Below, in pieces: positions 49,501 through 60,700 of a stretch of 64,000 nucleotides of DNA. The notes beneath the pieces are model-generated. The model was given only the letters and a program-made list of their open reading frames with translations, had not been told where the DNA came from and searched no databases. The number at the start of each line of letters is the position of its first letter. Position 1 is the first letter of the stretch. This DNA comes from Trachythela sp. YZ-2020 (taxonomy: Eukaryota; Cnidaria; Anthozoa; Malacalcyonacea; Clavulariidae), in NCBI GenBank assembly GCA_016169945.1, contig JADLSH010000199.1:1612001-1676000 (forward strand), given 5' to 3'. Made by a program: the position numbers and the translations under genes.

Positions 49501-49888
49501 CAATATATTGCCAATCTGTTTACTAGAGAACGAACTCCCTGCGGGCACGAAATGCTATATCGCAGGCTGGGGTACGCGGACGACTAATGTCAAAGACTAC
49601 CCACAATTCCTACGAGAAGGCGTGGTTCCGATTATAGACCAACCCACCTGCCAGAAATTCTATGAGAAAGTCACAACGATTACCTTCGACATGGTGTGCG
49701 CTGGGTACACTACAGGTACAGTTGATGCCTGCCAGGGGGACAGTGGGGGACCGTTGATGTGTCAACAGGGTGACAAGTGGTACTTGGCAGGATTGACGAG
49801 TTTCGGTTTCGACTGCGCGGCGAAAGGGTACCCAGGCGTTTACACGAATGTTGCAACTTTATACTATTGGGTCTTATCTAATCTATAA
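37541..49888 (+). CDS. Secreted mosaic serine protease (EGF/SRCR/MAM/EGF/trypsin), 16 exons
   Basis: Exons: 37541-37634, 39093-39203, 39574-39902, 41595-41823, 41941-42651, 42732-42857, 42995-43096, 44123-44425, 45285-45599, 45744-45884, 46555-46811, 47176-47284, 47798-47914, 48249-48356, 48485-48715, 49359-49888. Every junction is in phase, giving 1270 residues. Order: signal peptide (1 to about 23), Cys-rich module (33-68), unrecognised module (69-255), Ser/Thr/Pro-rich linker (256-490), EGF, calcium-type EGF, two SRCR (about 569-773), MAM (774-942), two calcium-type EGF, then an S1A protease. Activation would occur before IVGG (1036). The triad is His1079, Asp1128, Ser1223. Asp1217 in the specificity pocket predicts trypsin-like cleavage after Lys/Arg. 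The layout recalls enteropeptidase and neurotrypsin but differs from both. Most module introns are phase 1. Likely extracellular; substrate unknown. Confidence 0.92.
38460..38950 (-). mobile_element. AACAAGTTG repeat followed by a decayed SINE
   Basis: The first part (38460-38760) is rich in inverted AACAACTTGTTAAC-type words like 13070-13335. The second part (38760-38950) is a minus-strand copy of the tRNA-derived SINE, with GATTCCGGTGCAGCGCTCTG and the shared tail. Both lie in the first intron of the mosaic protease. Confidence 0.65.
39405..39545. repeat. (ACCAT)n / (ACCAC)n pentanucleotide array
   Basis: More than twenty near-perfect pentamers, turning from ACCAT to ACCAC and back, lie in the second intron of the mosaic protease and end about 30 bases from the third exon. 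Confidence 0.9.
39574..41823 (+). CDS. Exons 3-4 of the mosaic protease: module I do not recognise
   Basis: Together the two exons encode about 186 residues. A Cys-containing lead (HCSGNTNPYYEVHVLGSY) is followed by alternating hydrophobic strands (KVVLVLASTRPVAWYLDMEN, then IEIERVVLVYKTVSLASVVW) and a more polar end. The pattern suggests an extracellular beta-rich fold. The intron between the exons is phase 0 and both outer introns are phase 1, so the pair could travel as one shuffled unit. The name of the family, if it has one, is not known to me. Confidence 0.7.
40515..41516. repeat. Exact 501-bp tandem duplication carrying a Crypton-like ORF start
   Basis: Units 40515-41015 and 41016-41516 appear identical. 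Each has a foldback of about 107 bp (ATTAGACAACGAG...GTTGTCTAAT) followed by a 391-bp part framed by TTAGTATACACC and GGTGTATACTAA. On the minus strand each holds an 83-codon ORF starting MAVNSRFADVSEEFLESLIE and containing KKATKYGMKIF. I recall such starts from cnidarian Crypton/DUF3504-type tyrosine recombinase proteins, but the recombinase core is absent. It lies in an intron of the mosaic protease. Confidence 0.75.
41941..42651 (+). CDS. Exon 5 of the mosaic protease: mucin-like linker
   Basis: The exon encodes about 236 residues rich in Ser, Thr and Pro, such as SSTHPQPTSTPLLYPNTP. It is likely O-glycosylated and extended. One short patch (about GTLEFHHISGLDYYANGTLK) is less biased and might be the remains of another fold. 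It separates the N-terminal unknown module from the EGF domains. Confidence 0.8.
43235..43552 (+). repeat. Interspersed repeat family R2, near full-length plus copy
   Basis: It matches the minus-strand copy at 2644-2985 over its whole length, including GGTGGACGGAAAGCCTTAAC at the left end and the GCGCTAACCGCACCTG block at the right. It lies in the protease intron after the second EGF exon. Confidence 0.7.
43552..43800. repeat. Hairpin repeat with CTAACTTCCAGACGA arms
   Basis: An inverted pair, GAACTTCGACATTTCGAGCGA and complement, meets at ACTTCCAGACGA. A related segment lies at 62665-62805 near the end of the second retrotransposon, and a short echo at 17660-17690. The family also shares the GTGGTGCCAGTGT flank. 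Confidence 0.55.
44123..45599 (+). CDS. Exons 8-9 of the mosaic protease: two SRCR domains
   Basis: Each exon encodes one scavenger receptor Cys-rich domain, about 100 residues, with the hallmarks GRVEV...WGTIC..GWD, a VACR/IACR block, IWLSNVQCNG / VWLDNVQCSG, and a final DIAVEC / DVGVKC. SRCR domains bind ligands such as polysaccharides or proteins. The intron between them holds three unrelated MITEs. Confidence 0.92.
44811..44983. mobile_element. 173-bp MITE, copy 1
   Basis: The arms AAGGTACGTTCACAC and AATCGGCCCGACAAATCG make a hairpin. A copy that differs at only a few sites lies at 48743-48915, also in an intron of this gene. Confidence 0.85.
44993..45244. mobile_element. MITE with CAGTTGATTTCAACTAAC ends
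   Basis: The 252-bp element has inverted ends of about 35 bp, and a further inner pair, GAACTTCGTTGCGAAGTTC with complement. It begins only ten bases after the previous MITE and ends about 40 bases from the second SRCR exon. Confidence 0.75.
45744..47284 (+). CDS. Exons 10-12 of the mosaic protease: MAM domain
   Basis: The three exons encode about 169 residues. They start SCDFELNTCSWRNEQQEEDF, continue to KAWLVSPTM, and end GDIAIDDVII, all typical MAM landmarks. MAM domains mediate protein contacts, often dimerisation. The inner introns are phase 1 and 0; the outer ones are phase 1. Confidence 0.88.
45985..46545 (-). repeat. Second array from a reverse-transcriptase tail, inverted relative to 18205
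   Basis: On the minus strand the reading starts SKLRWFGHVSRREEGDIVKR at the right end and is followed by three units of 120-150 bp with GACGATGAACAGTTGGGAG-like words. It sits between exons 10 and 11 of the mosaic protease and ends close to the exon at 46555. Confidence 0.65.
47520..47705. repeat. Interspersed repeat shared with about 13790-13950
   Basis: The words AACTGGAA, CACTCTTC and CGTGCAACTGACG/CATGCAACTGAGG, in the same order, link this segment to one in the M13 gene. It has no ORF. Confidence 0.45.
48125..48205. repeat. Degenerate TTAGGG-like tract
   Basis: Variants of GTTAGGGTTA and GATTAGGGTTAGG run for about 70 bases in an intron of the mosaic protease. It looks like a short interstitial telomere-like tract or simple-repeat decay. 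Confidence 0.5.
48485..49888 (+). CDS. Exons 15-16 of the mosaic protease: S1A trypsin domain
   Basis: The first exon has the light-chain Cys (PCGLREIF), the activation site before IVGGSA, and TAAHCF. The second has NFDIAMVHL, AGWGTRTT, and DACQGDSGGPL. All three catalytic residues are present. PICLLE carries the Cys expected to hold the light and heavy chains together after cleavage. The final exon has a near-identical second copy at 63386. Confidence 0.95.
48743..48915. mobile_element. 173-bp MITE, copy 2
   Basis: It has the same arms and interior as the copy at 44811, with only a handful of differences. It lies in the intron that splits the protease domain, 27 bases after the exon carrying the catalytic His. 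Confidence 0.85.
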
Positions 49889-50065
49889 ATAGTTCTTTTT
49901 AACGCTTTAAATTATTAAATTCTAGAAGTACAGTATTAGCGCCGTAGGCGAAATACAGCCATATCATTAGACCAGGGTTATTAGAATTAATATGGATTAG
50001 CGACTTCACCAACGAGAATGCTATTCGATGAGAGTTGGGCCCTCTATCGGACTACAATAACCTTC

Positions 50066-50664
50066 GTACTGGCGTACGGAGTTTCGGGATCAAATCGCGG
50101 TTGAATCATAACATGTAGCTGAGACTGGAAGAATTAACTGGGGCCGGTTGTACGAAGGCTGTTTAGCTGAACGGTGGATAAGCCAAAATTAAATAACACT
50201 TTCACACATTTTGTGAATGACTGAACTTAAATATTATGCACTTAATATGTAGTTGCAAACATAATTAATTGTTCTATTCAAGTTGAAATATTTTAGCTTG
50301 GTTGTTCGATGAATGTATAGACTTGATCGGTATTTTCGACTTATCCACCGGATAGGCTAAACGGGCTTCGTTCAATCATCATTTGAATATGCAACAATTG
50401 CTCGAAGAACAATTACTTTCCTCACGGTTGACTCGCTTTAAGAGTTTAAGTTAGAAAATCTACTCCCTTAAATGCACCTTTCTTTATTTTGCTGACACAG
50501 AAGACACTTGTGGCTATATGTGAAACACAAATGAATGATTGAACAGTTGAATACTTTGATATGCATATTATAATGCTTCCAGTCTTCAACTGCAATTTTA
50601 TCCCGACGCAGAACGCGTCATTTGGATGCGCAGTCGTAACTCCGAATTGGCTTATTGATCGGGC
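50066..50664. mobile_element. MITE family A, copy 3, containing MITE family B
   Basis: The outer element matches 13972-14356. At 50144 it is interrupted by a segment starting GGGGCCGGTTGTACGAAGGC and running to about 50372, which is the inverted counterpart of 28685-28920. The outer element then resumes with TTCAATCATCATTTGAATATG. The order shows that B moved after A was in place. Confidence 0.8.
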
Positions 50665-51729
50665 ACTAAAATTGCATGAAAATTGCGTGAGAACTAGTGA
50701 CAGTAGACGAGTAGTGTATTAGTTAAGAGCCCTGCTTTCTTTACAGGTTACACGTGCTTGCAGGTAGCCTATGATAGTAGCCCACTGAATATATACTAAA
50801 TTGTCAAGTGAAACGTATGAAACACATATTTTAATGTAAGAACTAAAATTAGATTTTATTTTATTATAGCTCGATAGTTATTTTTACTGATTTTATATGA
50901 ACTATTATAATTATATAAATAAACAAATTAAAATAGTTAAATCACCCCCAATTATTACGAAATATATTTATGACACCTATTGCACAGCAACAGTACTATA
51001 AATTTGACTCCTTACCCAAAATATTAAAATATAAAGCGTTAAGCGTTCGTAATTTTTATCGTGGCCCACCCCTTCATATTCAAATTTTTCCCAGTGGGCC
51101 ACCCCCAAATAATGATATTTTTTCAAATGACCCCCCCCCCACCTTCTCTTATGTACAACATGTAACCATGTAACAAGTTGTATTGAACTATACATATGTT
51201 GTAAATATCTTGCTCAAGATGTGTCAGGATGTATTTAAGCTGCAGTTGCAAGGCTGACATAGCTAGGGGGTGGGGGTCCCCCGGAGAATGGCCATTTCGT
51301 GGGCTTTCATGGTGACATTCTTGCAAACACAACAAAACGTTGTATCCTTTTTTGAGTGACCCCCTCTTCCGCCGATATGTTTTAGCGTGGCCCACCCCTT
51401 TAAGGCCATCTTTTCTCGGATGGCCGACCCCCTAATTCCACCAGCCCACCCCCCCCCTCCCAGATAAAAAATGAACGGTCCCTAAGGTCTATTTCTGTAT
51501 ATCAATTGTATACTGGTTATGCGACATCAACCGTTCTTTTCGTTGAACAAAGACTCAAAGAGATTCTTTGTGTTTCAGATTTAAAAATTCATGTTATAAT
51601 TATATCATGTATATGTTAAATTAAAAATCTGGGAAGCCAGTCCCCCACTAATTGTTAATTTAGCAACAATAAAAATGTTTTCTATTTCTAATTACTAATT
51701 ATCTTCTAATTGCAATACTAATTAGGATC
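50665..51729. other. Spacer between convergent protease and transporter genes
   Basis: The two genes end toward each other here. I see no exon. The part at 51050-51470 has several C-rich words (GTGGCCCACCCC) of unknown origin. Confidence 0.45.
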
Positions 51730-54700
51730 CTACTTAGGATCAGAAGACTCAACGAACCTCTCTCTTCGTTCTGCTTCCATTCTTAGATATTTTGGTCGAA
51801 ATAAAATTATGAATGCTAACGCTGTAGCAACCGTCAAGGCAGCCATGAAGTAAGCTGCATTGGTCATGTCGTCGTTCCCCGATTTGTAGCTCAGAGTTTT
51901 CGCTCTATCTTCGGATATTGTCGTACCGAGCGCACCAGATACCAGAATTATGACAATCATTGTTATTTGGCTGCAAAATCAAGTATTTAGCTTTAGCCCG
52001 ATAGAAAGATTGGTGAAGATCAAAGCGGATCTCCGCGTTCAACTACAATGCTTGTGAGACTTAAATTTGCACTCTTCAAATTCTTGGTTTGTGAATTCGA
52101 ACGCATTACCCACAAATTTTCAATTCTTGTTGTTGGGGTTTTAACAAGATCTAATAATAAGCATTTGTTAGCATGGGGGTTTGTGACAAGCATCGCGTCA
52201 TATTGTTGCACGTAAGAAAGCATTTCAACGAGTTTATGCAACGTGAACGACCACGTAACAAATAACAATACTGATAGCACCACATCTGACTAACAGGGAT
52301 TACGTAATACAAGGGTTGTAGTTATCCTGTTCTGTGAGAACCTGCAACGGGAACATAACCATAGGGACTTTTTTCGTGTTTCATGCAAGGATTTTTCCAC
52401 CAACATTTTTATCCGCATGAAGGTGTTACTGTAGCTCTTAGAGCATTGGTGGTCAGCTCATGATACCACTGTCTTGCATGGATACCACTGTCTTCCAAAT
52501 AACAGTAGTCGTCTCAGGCCACCCCTCGGCCAGATGGGTTAACACACAACGGGTAAGTATGGTGGACTAAGGTGTTAGTGATAGAACTCAAGGTTATGTC
52601 ATCAAGGCAAAATATGGTTTCATGTACATACCCAAACAGCCATAACAGCGCTGCACTGGTCGCCTCAGCCACTGGGTAGGTACACTCGACACCAAGCTCA
52701 AGTCCAACCGGTAGTAAAGCTATAGCAAAGAATCCAAAACCTGATACAGACAGCCCAAGCAAAATTGACTCGTTTTTGTACCTTGAAACCTGCAAACACA
52801 ACCAAAAGCATATAGGTGATTCCGTTTTCGAATGGGACTGTCCGGAGTCAAAATTGAAAACAGGGAAAAACTCGCATACTGAACAAACACTTATTTAGCT
52901 GAAATATTTACGTTAAATTAACGCATGAAAAAGAAATTCGCGGAGCTGAAAAGTGTTTACTTAATATTTGCGTTAATTTAACGCAATGGAATCTAGTCAA
53001 TGCGTTAAATTCACGCAGACATAAAGAAATTCGTTGCGTTAAATTCACGCAGGCAAAAGGGACATTAATTCTGTGCGTTAAATTCTCGCGGGCAAAAGGG
53101 ACATTAATTCTTCACGTTAAAATTCACGCAGGCAAAAAGGATATTAATTCTGTGCGTTAAATTCCCGCGGGCAAAAAGGACATTAATTCTGTGCGTTAAA
53201 TTCACGCAGGCAAATTCGCTCAAATACACGAACGTTTGCATAAATATATCTGGCAGATAAAAGAGGATCCTTATAATGGCAGTTATGCATACACTTTTTA
53301 CATCTACACGCATGCTTGTTCTTGTGGTCTGAGAAGTCAGGACTCAGGAACAACACAAATAGTTATTTTCCGTGGGTTATCCAGGCTGACGACTGATCAG
53401 TGACATCTCTTTCCGTTCTACTGTATAACTCAAGCCAACTTACCAAAGCAAACAATATGACAAACAGTGAAGCCAGAGCATAGCATATTTTTGCCACCAC
53501 TTCAAATCGCTTTGTTTTATCAACATACACACTGACGATAGCAGCGCCAATAAAGCCAAACCCAATGGCGAGGGCAGCCATATTTCCTGCTGCTTTCTAA
53601 AGTGAAGACAATTATCAAAGTAATGAAACTGGGGAAAATTAACAGTATGAGTGATCAATGAACATAAACTAACAGATTTTTATGACCAACAGAGTGTTTA
53701 CAGCAAGTAAGCAACGTTTTTTGTCAAAACAGACCGCAAAACTATGACATACATGCGGGCTTTAAGATTTTCAGCTATACCATAACCTCGTTACTAGGGC
53801 TTTTTTGTGAACGGTGTCTACATGCTCTAAACTCTACAGGCAAGCTTTTCTTCCATTACGGTCATTTTTCCTGCATACCGGGGCAACCGTGTGATACTTG
53901 GCCGAAAACAAAGAAGTACCAGACTGTAATACTCCGCCCTAAAGTACATACGTATTCCGCTACGCAAGAATGCACAAATTATTGCGCCTTATTGCACCAT
54001 AGTTACTACAAAAAAACTCCATGATAAAAAAGAATTTGATGGCTTGCTAAAGCTCTCTTATATCGTGCCCACACTTACATCACTATAATGATGAACACAT
54101 ATGATTTGTTCCAACAGTGTAGTCAGTGCACTAAACATCCCAATCCCTGTGCCAAAACATACCATGAGCACCAGGAACGGTTTGCTTTTTAATGCCTAAA
54201 AACAGTCAACAGTAACTAGTGTGATATTCTTATATTATAAAATATTATATGAATTAATAAATCACTTTTTCATATGTACATTAGTTATTACAGAGAATCA
54301 TAAAAAAAAAGTTGATCAAACAACATTTAAATTTGCAAGGTAGGAATTCTGTTAAATGCATGTTTGAAAAGTTGCAGTGTATCTAAATGTGGTACACTTC
54401 CTAATACCACACAATTTTACAGGTCAAGGGGGAAGTGGTAATTGGTTAATAACTGTTTTTAGCAGACACTTAAGGGGTGTGAACTTAGGTTGCCAACATT
54501 TAACCACCCTTTCGTTGCTGCAAATCTCAGTTCTTAAAACCTTTTTGCCTTAAATTTCATGTAAATTTAGTTAAATAATAGCCTATCAAGGCTTTCGTGG
54601 TTGTAAAATCATTGATACAGCTTTGTTACTCAGCTATATCATTCAAAGGCTTTGAGAAATTATTGGGGGGAGGGGGGCGGTCGCCCCCCTTGGCCCCCTA

Positions 54701-57700
54701 TAGTGTCCGCTACTGGTTTTTAGCATGAAATATGATATATAAATACCTGTTTTAGTCCTTTGAAAAATGACTCTGAATCTTGTGCAGCAGAGGGTGCTGG
54801 TGGTGTAGGGGGTTTACTAGTGGTCACCCCAGCTGTGGCAAGGATCATGGCAAGAACACCAGGGGCTGCAAACATTGCTAACTGTAATACAAATTAAGAT
54901 CAATACATACAGTATAATATACTATCTAAGCTTAAGGGTGCTATTAATATGCCATAACATGTATAATAACAGGAACCAACCACAAGTAACGTTATAAAGT
55001 TCAGAACATCTGTTAGTTGGTTAAAACTTGTAGTCATCAGGTTGAACGTCCCAAATCAAGCGGGTATACACAAGGTCTCTGGACAGAATTCCGACTAGAA
55101 CGTGACAAACATTGTATATATTCACAGAATGCAACATATCCAATCCACATATATACAGCGAGATTGTACAGATACTGATGCGAGTGTATGATTGATTAGG
55201 CTTCATTAAGTTTCTCTCATTGCAATTATTGATGAATGTCAGTGGTATGACCATATACATGCAGCCACGCCAATTCCTCTTTTTTGCAAGTATCCGCAGT
55301 TTAGAAACTTTGACTATGCATATACAATATGTTTACTAACTTATATATTGTTATTATTTCATTAAAATCTCACCAGATTGGGAATATCTTTGGGTACTTT
55401 AACAATGTATGGAGCCAAAATATTAGCCAGCAGAATACCAACAGTGCCGACTAAATAGAAATGGATCATGAAAGAATGATAATTAGGTCTTCATTAGTGC
55501 AGTGGTATTTGTATTTTGATGAAGATATTGGTCATACAGTGGTTAATTCTCCTCTGCAAGCGAGGTTTGAATTCTGCAATATGTATGCATTTTTCTTTTT
55601 ACAATTTTGCCTCAGACACAATTTGTGACAAGAGTGTTTCCAGTTCAAGGATGGATTTACTGGGGGGAGGTGCAGGGGGTGCACACCCCTCCTAGCCTTG
55701 GTCAAGAGGGGTGAAGGAGGGGTGCCAATTCCCATATCAAATCCAAATTTTGGATTTGACAGGGCATTTATCAAACAAAAATATAATATTGGGCCATTGA
55801 TTGGCCTTAATCAATGACCCAATATTATATAATTGAACTCTCTTGTCAAGGAATGCATAGATGGTCACGCTCCTCTTAGGAAAGTCAAAGTCACTCGCCC
55901 TCCAGCACCTTGGTTGCAGACAGATGAAATTCGTCACTTGCAAACTAAGAAGAGAAGCTCATGAGGACGGCAGTAAGGAATCCTGGATATCATTCAGAGC
56001 CATCCGGAACAAGATCAAAACGATTATCGGTGAAGCCAGAAGGTCGTTCTTAGCAAAAGCACTCTCGTTGAAGCGTCCAAAACAAGTATGGAAAGTTATA
56101 CATCGTGTTCTTCATCCTAATCCCAAACCACTCCACGAAAACCCGGATAAACTGAACAGTTATTTTATCTCGACAGCTACAAGAACTCTAGGAAGGGAAC
56201 CAGACGATGCACAGGATCTCTTAAACCTAGTACAGTCGCTTCCTGAACAGACTGAACATTCAACTGGCTTTACACTTAGGAATGTGCGACAAGATGAGGT
56301 TCTTAAAGAAATCTCTCGACTACATTCTGACAGTTCAACAGGCTTCGATCAGATTCCCGTCAAGTTTATAAAGCTCGTAAGTAATGACCTCGCTGGACCT
56401 CTGACATACATCATCAACAACTGCATTGATTCTTCGATATTTCCTAAAACTTGAAAAACGGCAAGAGTTTCTCCTATTCCCAAGATCAACAATCCCACGT
56501 GAGAGAAGGACTATCGTCCGATATCGATATTACCAGCTTTATCAAAGATCTTTGAGCGCTTGGTGCACAATCAACTTGTACAGTACATCGATGAACAAGA
56601 GTTACTAGCATCAAGCATTTCGGGATATCGTAAAGGTCATTCTACCACAACGGTTCTGTTAAGAATTAGAGATGACATCATCAAGGCAATGAAAAGAGGA
56701 GAAGTCACAATGATGGTTTGCGCTGACTACTCGAAGGCATTTGACACGGTGCAGTTTAAAGCAATGCTAATGAAAATGCATGAGATGGGATTTACCAAAA
56801 AATTCCTTCTGTGGGTATTGAACTATCTATGCGAACGACAGCAATTTGTGCAAATCGACGATACATCTTCTGAGCTAGCCACTGTAAAGTTTGGGGTACC
56901 TCAAGGCTCTATCCTAGGACCAACTTTGTTCAACTTGTACGTTGCGGATCTTCACGAAAAGCTAAAGTGTCCATGTTATCAGTATGCGGATCATACCACA
57001 TTCTACCAACATGCCAAAGTCGCAGATTTAAATCACTGTGCCACCCAAATGAACAATGCCATTTCGAGACTAGGGCGCTACTCTACTGATTCTAATTTGG
57101 CATTGAATGGCAAAAAAACGAAGTGGTTACTGTTATCAACCAGGCAGATGGCAAGGGTACACGGACTGCAAGCTGCTCCTGTTCAACTAACATGCAACGG
57201 AGAAACCTTGGAATGGGAAGGAAGTATAAAACTTCTTGGGGTTCATGTTGATGAACATTTATCTTGGAACATACACGTTGAGGCACTCCTCTCTTCGTGT
57301 TATGGAGTTTTGTCCGTGCTCAGGAAGCTACGCAACTTAGCGCCATTCCACATACGGAAACAGCTGGGAGAAAGCCTAATCCTATCAAAATTAGACTATT
57401 CGTGCATAGTGTTTCATCCATTACAACTGTACCAACAGAAACAATTACAGAAAGTCCAAAATGTATGTGCAAGTTTTGCCTTAGAACGTTATGCAAGAGA
57501 AGCAGACTGCTTACAATTGGGTTGGTTGCCAGTAGCTGAGAGAAGACAATTTGAAATGCTTAAATATTTATTTAAAGCTATGTATTTTGATAATTGGCCT
57601 GATTATATCAAAGTAGATCAGTATCATCGGTCATCATCGCAGACCCAACTGGTAGTACCAACGGAAAATGGCACATTTCAGGACAGCGCTGCGGCTATAT

Positions 57701-60700
57701 TTAACTCCCTTCCTGAATGTTTGCGAGATTGCAAAGATTTCAACATTTTTAAGGCATCTGTAAAAGTGTATCTTAATGATTTGGCACTTGAGAGATGTGG
57801 AAACTGACTGTGAATAACAATGTACTAACTGTGAATAACAATGTTTTGTAATAACTGTTTTGTATAATATGTACTGTTTATGCATATATATATATATATA
57901 GTTTATTCCTCATAATTATTCATTGTAAATAAGACATATTAAAGTACTTGTTAATGTTATTGTAGATTAGTTTAGATTAGTGTTTAGAGATAGAAGAGCC
58001 AATATGATTTGGAATCACTAATAAATCATTATTTATTTATTTATTTAATTTGACCATCTAGGCAATGTTATTTTTCAAACATTTTCTGACAAGATAACCC
58101 CCATGACCCAGTAGGGGGTCCTGAGTAGTGATTCACCCTTCCTCTGTTGCCGACCATGCCCTGCTTCATGACAAAAGCCTGCCTAGCCCCCCCTATCAAA
58201 TCAAGCTGGATTCATCCCTGTCCACTTTGACTCTATAATATTCTGTATCTACCGTAACAGTGGACCAATAAGGGAGATTACAGTTGATAAGTGACTGAGC
58301 TATGGAGCTACCAATTATAAACAAAACTTACATGTAGAGCTTATCATGTTTGCCAAAACTCTCTGTGATTCACCAAACCATAATGCTGCTAACTTGGGTG
58401 GAGATGGCAGAATCAACGTCTGAGCAATGGCTGCCAAACTTTGTCCAAGCAGTACAACAGCAAGCCTCTCAGTACTGGTCATATGACGGATAGTACTGAG
58501 CACCCGAATAATACTACCCAAACCATTTAGCCAAGCTGATAAAATAATCTGGAGAACAAAACATTATAGGTTATATTGAAAATGCATAAATTACTTTTCT
58601 CTCAATCCAGTCATTATTACAACCCCTACTTCATGTCCTGTTGCCCTGTTAGAGCATTTCCATAATTAGATCATTGCACAGTTTTTTATGAAGCAATTTG
58701 GAGGAACGAGTAAAATTGTCTGGCATTAGACAGAGTAAAATACTAAAGTAGGGTGCATCTGGGAGCTGATTGCCAGCTATAATGGGTTAAAATTTGCAGT
58801 CCGAATTCATATTCTAGGGTTTCCTGCAATGTGATTGGCTACGCAATTTGAGGCCGTACAGACTGTGCAAGATTTAAATCCATAGAGCCAATGTTTTTGC
58901 GGCAGGCTCGGGCAGTTTTTGAGACCTTGGGAAATATTTCCCTATACGGACCTCCAAGCCGGTAAATAACATATAATATATATAATAACACCTACCCCTT
59001 TTCTCAAACCATGCGTATCAATAAACCATGCCGCTACCATGGAAAATGGCAAAGCAGCAACTGGAAAAACCAATGATAGCCAGTTGATGTTAAACGAAGA
59101 GACGCCATAATAGGTAGCTGATATGTCATCAACTGGAGCGAATGTGATCCAAAGCTAATATTTGAAATAACATTTCAGTTTGTTGTGTAGTGCTAGCTAG
59201 CATTACACTCAAAGACAAAACACGGGCAAAGAAATGGATAAAGCTCACATACTAGCTGGCCGCTTAACTAGTTCACCAGCAGGCTGGCTGACTGACGTAC
59301 TGACTGACCAACCAATCAAATAACCAGCTAGCTGTCTTAACTTTCTGGCCAACTGACCATGTCACTAAGGGGCTGTCGACAGATAGATTTTGCCCTGCTA
59401 TTGCTGATTTATTCCGCAATTGCTTTAACCCCCTTGAGGCCAGTCAATGTCCTTTTTATGCAGAAACCTCAATATTCGTCAAATAAATTTTGTAATTTCT
59501 TTGCTACCTCCCCCCCCCCCAGTTCCACAATTGCGAGACGAAATCTATTTGTTCATGGCCTCTAACAATGCAAGTTATGCAACATCCCATTACCTCTGAT
59601 GGCCTGACTCGTTAACATTAAGCATATTGATGAATTTCGAATATACTTAATCAATAAACAATTTGACATAATTAGTGTGAACGAAACAATGCTAGATGAT
59701 ACAATTAGTGATGGAGATATTACCATCAACGGATATGAATGTGTGCGGAAGGACAGAAATCGCAATGGAGGGGGTGTTGCCTTATATATAAGAGATACTA
59801 TCAATTTTAAAACAAGGAACGATTTAACAATTGACACTCTTGAAACAATAACAGTTGAAATTTTTAAACCAAAAGCAAAATCGTTCTTGATAAATACTTG
59901 GTATAGACCACCAAATACCCCAATCCAAGCATTTGATGATTATGAATTATGCATCCAAAGAATGGATGCGGAAAATAAAGAATCAATTTATATTGGTGAT
60001 TTCAACTGTGACTGGCTAACACATAGGGAACGAAAACAACCACACACTAATAGACTGGTTGAGCTGTCAGAAATGTATCAACTTGAACAACTTATAGAAA
60101 GCCCAACACGGGTTACCAGTAACACAAAAACTTAATTGATTTAGTATTCAGCAATAAACCTGACTTGATTATAAAATCTGGGGTAGAACATGTAGGAATC
60201 AGCGATCACAGTATGGTCTATGTGCATAGGAAAATTTCTGTACCACGTAGACCACCAAAAATGGTCAATACTAGACAATATAAGTATTACAACATTCCAT
60301 TATTCAAGTCTGATTTAAAAGATATATTTTCAACCAGTGTTTTTAATAATGAAAATCCGAATGATCTTTGGCATGATTGGAAAACAAATTTTTAATGGTG
60401 GCTGATAGTCACGCACCACCAATAACCAGGAGGGTAAGAAGTGAATATACGCCATGGCTTACTGATGACATAATGAAACATATGCGACATCGAGATTATC
60501 TTAAAAAGAAAGCTGTTCAGACAGTCTCCCCCAGCATTCACCAAGCATATAAACAGGCTAGAAATGCACTCTCCAGAAAGATTAAATCAACTAAGACAAA
60601 ATATTACTTGAAATGTTTCAAAGACACTTCCAAAAACCCGAAAGAAATGTGGAAAACGATTAACAAGGTAGTCAATAAAAAATCTAAGACGACAGACATC

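Noticed and set aside
51050..51470. Possible repeat or gene with GTGGCCCACCCC words
   Set aside because: It has no clear terminal repeats, no second good copy in the window and no coding signal.
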